DNA of 41,057 bases from an uncultured Oscillibacter sp. (GTDB taxonomy: Bacteria; Bacillota; Clostridia; Oscillospirales; Oscillospiraceae): NCBI GenBank assembly GCA_910576845.1, contig CAJTJA010000014.1, forward strand, positions 1 through 41,057, in the 5' to 3' direction. Under the pieces are notes generated by a model that searched no databases, was not told the DNA's origin, and worked only from the letters and a program-made list of their open reading frames with translations. This document shows positions 40,138 to 41,057 of the stretch, in pieces. The first letter of the stretch is position 1; every line of letters begins with the position of its first letter. The translations under genes and the position numbers were made by a program.

Positions 40138-41057
40138 TCAGGCGGCAATGCCCAAGGGAGAGAAGACAATGTAGATTGCCACAGCCAAAACCAGGCCGAC
40201 AATAGACACCACATGGCGATACTTCCATGGCGTCAAGTCCACCGCACCTACGTCCTGAGGCACATACTCCTCAGCAGGCCGGTATTTGTTCAGAGCCCAC
40301 ATAATGACGAGCTCCACAGGGAACAGCACCGCCATAGCATAGAGGTAGTGAATGGGGTTGTCTGTGCCAGGGTAGTTGGGAGCGGCCAGCAAAAACACAC
40401 CATAGCAAACCACATGGAAGATGGTGATGACTTTGGGCGTATAGGCAGGAAGCCGCTTGAACAGGAATACTCCCAGAATCGTACACAGCACAGGCAGAGA
40501 CACAAACTGGCTCATGGAATTCAGGAAAGTGGTGATGCCGGAGGCGTTCATAATAAAGGGAGCAATCACGATAGACACACAACCCGCAATCGTGCCATAA
40601 ATTTTTCCAACCTTGACGCAGTGGGCATCGGAGGCATCGGGCCTGAAGGCAGAGCGGTACATGTCCAGGGTAAACATGGTGGACGCGGAGTTCAGCACCG
40701 AATTGAAGGAGGAGAGAATCGCACCGAACATCACAGCAGCGAAGAAACCCATCACCGGCTTGGGAATAATGGCGGCAATCAAAGCGGGATACGCAAAGTC
40801 GATGGCCTTATCCCCTGCGGCGGCAATAGCGTCCTGGATAGAGGGCAGGTAGAACGCGATAATACCGGGAATGACCAGATACAGGGGACCCAGGCACTTA
40901 AGGAAACCGCAAAAAATTGCGCCCTTCTGGCCCTCCTTCAGGGACTTAGCCGCCAGGGCCCGCTGGACAAAGGACTGGTTTGTACACCACCAATAGAGAT
41001 TGTTAAAGAACATACCCGTGATAATCAGAGGCCAGGGAACCTCCGGTTCCGCCGCGT
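40138..41057 (-). CDS. Sodium:solute symporter (SSS/SLC5 family), N-terminal part outside window
   Basis: The C-terminal 306 codons of a sodium-coupled symporter. The frame is open to the right edge and reads through PLIITGMFFNNLYWWCTNQSFVQRALAAKS, the well-known SLC5 segment, so the internal Met at 41013 is not the real start. About eight hydrophobic segments follow. SSS proteins of this kind carry sugars, inositols, proline or similar solutes with sodium. Upstream of the inositol-like operon in the same direction, but separated by a terminator, it is a good candidate for the cyclitol importer. Confidence 0.9.
   Translation of the reverse strand, partial: AAEPEVPWPLIITGMFFNNLYWWCTNQSFVQRALAAKSLKEGQKGAIFCGFLKCLGPLYLVIPGIIAFYLPSIQDAIAAAGDKAIDFAYPALIAAIIPKPVMGFFAAVMFGAILSSFNSVLNSASTMFTLDMYRSAFRPDASDAHCVKVGKIYGTIAGCVSIVIAPFIMNASGITTFLNSMSQFVSLPVLCTILGVFLFKRLPAYTPKVITIFHVVCYGVFLLAAPNYPGTDNPIHYLYAMAVLFPVELVIMWALNKYRPAEEYVPQDVGAVDLTPWKYRHVVSIVGLVLAVAIYIVFSPLGIAA

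Overview
The window looks like part of the chromosome of a Gram-positive anaerobe of the class Clostridia. Supporting signs are strong AGGAGG-type ribosome binding sites, lipoprotein-anchored binding proteins, two sigma-54 activators, many solute transporters, and a moderately high GC content broken by AT-rich intergenic stretches. The gene style resembles Oscillospiraceae of the gut (Flavonifractor/Lawsonibacter/Intestinimonas-like), but that placement is inference. Apart from one SEDS-family cell-shape/division gene at the left edge, almost everything is catabolic: a row of substrate-use modules, most with their own transporter or regulator.

Module 1 (about 1.8-12.1 kb, minus strand) appears to be transcribed from a good sigma-70 promoter near 12.1 kb through a 310-nt leader containing a terminator-like attenuator. 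Gene order is TRAP binding protein, a repeat element, TRAP small and large permeases, two paralogous ATC-hydrolase-like proteins, a canonical DhaK/DhaL pair, a cysteine-desulfidase/serine-dehydratase-like protein whose GCTEP cysteine is replaced by Val, a second and divergent DhaK/DhaL pair, and a FadR-type GntR regulator with its own promoter. I do not know a described pathway with this combination; it is the best candidate here for a new catabolic system.

Module 2 (12.7-23.05 kb, plus strand) starts with a PAS sigma-54 activator and its terminator. A near-perfect -24/-12 promoter follows, then an HpcH/HpaI aldolase, a D-2-hydroxyacid dehydrogenase, a small unknown ORF, a UlaG-like lactonase, a zinc alcohol dehydrogenase, a complete TRAP transporter and a glycerol-dehydrogenase-like enzyme. 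It reads as uptake and oxidation of a sugar acid, lactone or polyol followed by retro-aldol cleavage.

Module 3 (23.1-26.5 kb) is a PucR-type regulator divergent from an AtuA-like pair, with perfect palindromes over the facing promoters. Module 4 (26.5-35.7 kb) begins with an AT-rich region holding repeated GGTTT-N6-AAACC dyads. A second sigma-54 activator follows, then a perfect -24/-12 promoter directly after its stop codon, a five-gene branched-chain-amino-acid-type ABC transporter, a metallo-beta-lactamase-fold hydrolase and a second glycerol-dehydrogenase-like enzyme very similar to the one in module 2.

Module 5 (35.7 kb to the right edge, minus strand) is inositol-like: Gfo/Idh/MocA dehydrogenase, two xylose-isomerase-like TIM barrels and an IolB-like isomerase behind a strong promoter, preceded by a sodium:solute symporter that runs off the window.

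A 205-219 bp structured repeat with near-palindromic ends occurs in two full copies that flank the first dctP gene, as a third copy cut by the left edge, and as decayed fragments near 22.9 kb. Large intergenic hairpins sit between the binding-protein gene and the permease genes of all three transporters.
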